A DNA stretch of 6,423 bases from Mycolicibacterium gilvum (GTDB taxonomy: Bacteria > Actinomycetota > Actinomycetes > Mycobacteriales > Mycobacteriaceae): contig NZ_UGQM01000006.1 in assembly GCF_900454025.1 (NCBI RefSeq), forward strand, positions 1 to 6,423, written 5' to 3'. Position 1 is the stretch's first letter, and each line of letters starts with the position of its first letter. Under the pieces are notes generated by a model. The model searched no databases and had not been told where the DNA came from. It was given only the letters and a program-made list of their open reading frames with translations. Both the position numbers and the translations under genes were made by a program. This document shows, piece after piece, positions 4,682-6,423 of the stretch.

Positions 4682-4717
4682 GGGGCCGGGCCCACCAGGT
4701 GGCGGTGAGCCCGCCCC
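4682..4717 (-). terminator. hairpin terminator of the 91-aa gene
   Basis: GGGGC (4682-4686) pairs with GCCCC (4713-4717). Inside, GGGCCCACC (4688-4696) pairs with GGTGAGCCC (4704-4712), with one mismatch on this strand (G-U in the minus-strand RNA). The stem is about 14 bp, starts 7 bp past the stop codon and lacks a U-tract. The rest of 4605-4681 shows nothing I can support. Confidence 0.65.
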
Positions 4718-4724
4718 TGACGTT

Positions 4725-5000
4725 TTAGGTGCGTTCGTCCTCGATGACGCGGTGAGCGATGTGGTAGGCGGCTCGGGTGTTGCGCAGGCTGTCGGACAGG
4801 AACGAGGCGATGTCGTCGCCTTGGGGGTTCTCGGCGAACTCGGTGTCGTAGACGTGTGTGCTGGTCAAGGTGGCCAGCGCCTGCTGTGCGCGGGTGAGGG
4901 CGTTGATGGCGTCGACCAGGCTGCCGTCGAGGGCCAAGCGGCCTCGGTCGATCTCGATTGCCCAGTCGGCCTGCCAGTCGGCGTCGTTGGTGTTGGTCAT
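4725..5000 (-). CDS. hypothetical protein, 91 aa
   Basis: This intact 91-aa frame begins MTNTNDADWQADWAIEIDRG and continues RLALDGSLVDAINALTRAQQ. The region from about residue 20 to 50 and again from 65 to 88 (DIASFLSDSLRNTRAAYHIA followed by HRVIEDERT) looks alpha-helical, so a small helical protein is likely. It is acidic, soluble and has no membrane segment. An AAGGA ribosome site lies 6 nt before the ATG. The gene stands alone between the insertion sequence and the toxin-antitoxin operon, with its own terminator and no leader repeat. I do not recognise the family. Confidence 0.75.
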   Translation of the reverse strand: MTNTNDADWQADWAIEIDRGRLALDGSLVDAINALTRAQQALATLTSTHVYDTEFAENPQGDDIASFLSDSLRNTRAAYHIAHRVIEDERT

Positions 5001-5244
5001 GGTGGGTCCTTAAGTTCGTAGTTGCAGTTACTTCGTGTTGTTACGTTGGGCTGTGACCCGGGTGGGTCGGGTGAGGCTGCATGGTCGTAGCCGGCCTGGT
5101 GGTGCGGCTTGAAAGGACTGGCCGCCCGGCCTGCCTGGACTCCTCTGGCCGCTGATTGAGATCTGCGATGTGATCGCTTGTTTAAGGAAATGCTGGCGGG
5201 GTTGTCCATGGGATCATGTTGGTAGACAGGCGAAAAGAGGGGTG
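5001..5244. other. non-coding region; probable left end of the IS110 element
   Basis: No gene is supported in these 244 bp. The side next to 5000 must hold the promoter of the 91-aa gene, and the other side the transposase ribosome site (AGAGGGG, 5236-5242). In IS110-group elements the non-coding end upstream of the transposase encodes the bridge RNA (seekRNA) that pairs with donor and target DNA. By family knowledge the RNA could lie here. I see only short possible stems, such as CGGCC/GGCCG near 5128-5154, and cannot place the element's left edge because IS110 elements lack terminal inverted repeats. Confidence 0.4.
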
Positions 5245-6423
5245 ATGACGACGGGCCAGGTGTGGGCTGGAGTGGATGTTGGTAAAGAGCATCACTGGGT
5301 TTGTGCGGTCGACGACAGCGGGAAGGTGGTGTTGTCGCGCCGGCTGGTCAACGACGAGCAACCGATCCGGGAGCTCGTCGCTGAAATCGACGAGCTGGCG
5401 AGCGAGTGTCGTGGACGGTGGACCTGACCACGGTGTATGCCGCACTGGTGTTGACGGTGCTGGCCGACGCCGGCAAAACGGTCCGGTATCTGGCCGGCCG
5501 GGCGGTGTGGCAGGCCTCGGCGACCTACCGCGGTGGGGAGGCCAAAACCGATGCCAAAGACGCTCGGGTGATCGCCGACCAGGCGCGCATGCGCGGCCAG
5601 GACTTGCCCGTTCTGCATCCCGATGATGACTTGATCAGCGAGTTGCGGATGCTCACCGGCCATCGCGCCGACCTGGTGGCCGACCGCACCCGCACGATCA
5701 ACCGGCTGCGCCAGCAACTCGTCGCGGTCTGCCCGGCCCTGGAACGAGCCGCCCAACCGAGCCAAGACCGTGGCTGGGTGATACTGCTGGCGCGCTACCA
5801 GCGTCCCAAAGCGATTCGACAAAGCGGTGTTTCGCGGCTGACCAAAGTCTTGACCGATGCCGTGTGCGCAACGCCGCCTCGATCGCGGCGGCTGCGGTGG
5901 CTGCAGTGAAAACCCAGACGATGCGCCTGCCCGGCGAAGAGGTGGCCGCCGGGTTGATCGCTGATCTGGCGCGGGAGGTGATCGCCCTCGATGACCGCAT
6001 CAAGACCACGACGCCGACATCGAGGGCGATTTCGCCGCCATCCACTCGCCGAGGTGATCACCAGCATGCCCGGCATAGGATTTCGGCTGGGCGCCGAATT
6101 CCTCGCCGCCGTTGGTGATCCCGCGCTGATCGGATCGGCTGACCAACTCGCGGCCTGGCCGGCCTGGCGCCAGTGTCTCGAGACTCCGGAAAGCGCACCG
6201 GACGACTGCACACCCCAAGCGTTACAGTCGCCGACTGCGCCGAGTCATGTACATGTCGGCGTTGACCGCGATCCGCTGCGACCCAGATTCCAAGGCCTAT
6301 TACCAGCGCAAACGAGACGAAGGAAAGCGGCCGATCCCGCCACCATCTGCCTGGCGCGACGGCGCACCAACGTTCTCTACGCCCTCATCCGTGACAACCG
6401 GACCTGGCAACCTGATTCACCCC
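5245..6423 (+). pseudogene. IS110-family DEDD transposase, seven frameshifts, 3' end outside window
   Basis: The start ATG at 5245 is followed by MTTGQVWAGVDVGKEHHWVC, the RuvC-like DEDD domain of IS110 transposases. After repair the pieces read in order. First come VSWTVDLTTVYAALVLTVLA and GRAVWQASATYRG, then EAKTDAKDARVIADQARMRG. Next is ADLVADRTRTINRLRQQLVA and the C-terminal transposase domain with EVITSMPGIGFRLGAEFLAA and AGLAPVSRDSGKRTG. The last are RRLRRVMYMSALTAIRCDPD, YYQRKRDEGKRP and ARRRTNVLYALIRDNRTWQP. Candidate catalytic residues in the repaired protein are D11, D60 (in the usual Glu position), D103, D106 and a Ser in SRDSGK. Frame breaks lie near 5405, 5862, 6004, 6039, 6158, 6218 and 6338, and each is repaired by adding one base. 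The repaired product is at least 395 aa, near the family's usual ~400. No stop codon is reached before the window ends. The identity is certain; whether it is truly dead is not. Confidence 0.9.
5245..6423 (+). mobile_element. IS110-family insertion sequence, partial
   Basis: This is the minimum extent, given by the transposase. The left edge lies somewhere in 5001-5244 and the right edge beyond the window. IS110 elements move by a recombinase that uses a bridge RNA and usually leave no terminal inverted repeats or target duplications, so the edges cannot be read from one copy. It is the only plus-strand gene in the window and points away from the minus-strand accessory genes. Confidence 0.85.

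Noticed and set aside
5001..5244. A definite bridge RNA with named guide loops
   Set aside because: I could not define the element's edges or a convincing fold by eye, so only a possible location is given.

Overview
The window is high-GC DNA with actinobacterial codon use (third positions mostly G or C, GTG starts, AAAGGA or GGAG ribosome sites). A Mycobacterium or close relative is the best guess. This rests on codon bias, a leaderless-type promoter, an actinobacterial IS110 transposase and small hypothetical proteins that I recall from mycobacterial plasmids and islands. It looks like accessory DNA: only small uncharacterised genes, one toxin-antitoxin pair and one insertion sequence.

Layout. 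Everything from 1 to 5000 reads on the minus strand, so transcription runs right to left. From right to left there is a 91-aa hypothetical gene with its own hairpin terminator (4682-5000). Next is a HigBA-type toxin-antitoxin operon with promoter, palindromic operator and terminator (3769-4604). Then come four transcription units (3456-1), each introduced by a copy of a ~260-275 bp repeated leader. Unit 1 is leader B2 with the 83-aa gene. Unit 2 is leader B1 with the 121-aa gene, a hairpin and the 180-aa MGQYF gene. Unit 3 is leader A2 with the 103-aa gene. Unit 4 is leader A1 with the 97-aa gene and an MSAFIV-type gene that runs off the left edge. Units ending inside the window close with a GC-rich hairpin, and three unit junctions carry a shared CCGGAAGACRCC motif. 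On the plus strand from 5245 to the right edge lies an IS110-family transposase with seven frameshifts.

Most interesting point. The leaders come in two sequence subtypes (A1/A2 and B1/B2). They share a foldable core: an outer stem with two compensatory base-pair changes between subtypes, an inner 10-bp TTTTCGGCCC/GGGCCGAAAA stem with a variable apex, and a third arm that can pair alternatively. All four copies sit 64-73 nt upstream of a start codon in the same orientation. This fits an undescribed structured 5'-leader RNA that controls a set of single-gene or two-gene units. A cassette-type recombination site is the main alternative.

Caution on quality. Ten reading-frame breaks (the 103-aa gene, the 121-aa gene, the toxin, and seven in the transposase) can each be repaired by adding one base, nearly always to a run of identical bases. 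Leader A1 also has two G-runs one base shorter than in A2. Uncorrected single-base deletions in the sequence explain this more simply than true gene decay, so the broken genes may be intact in the organism.
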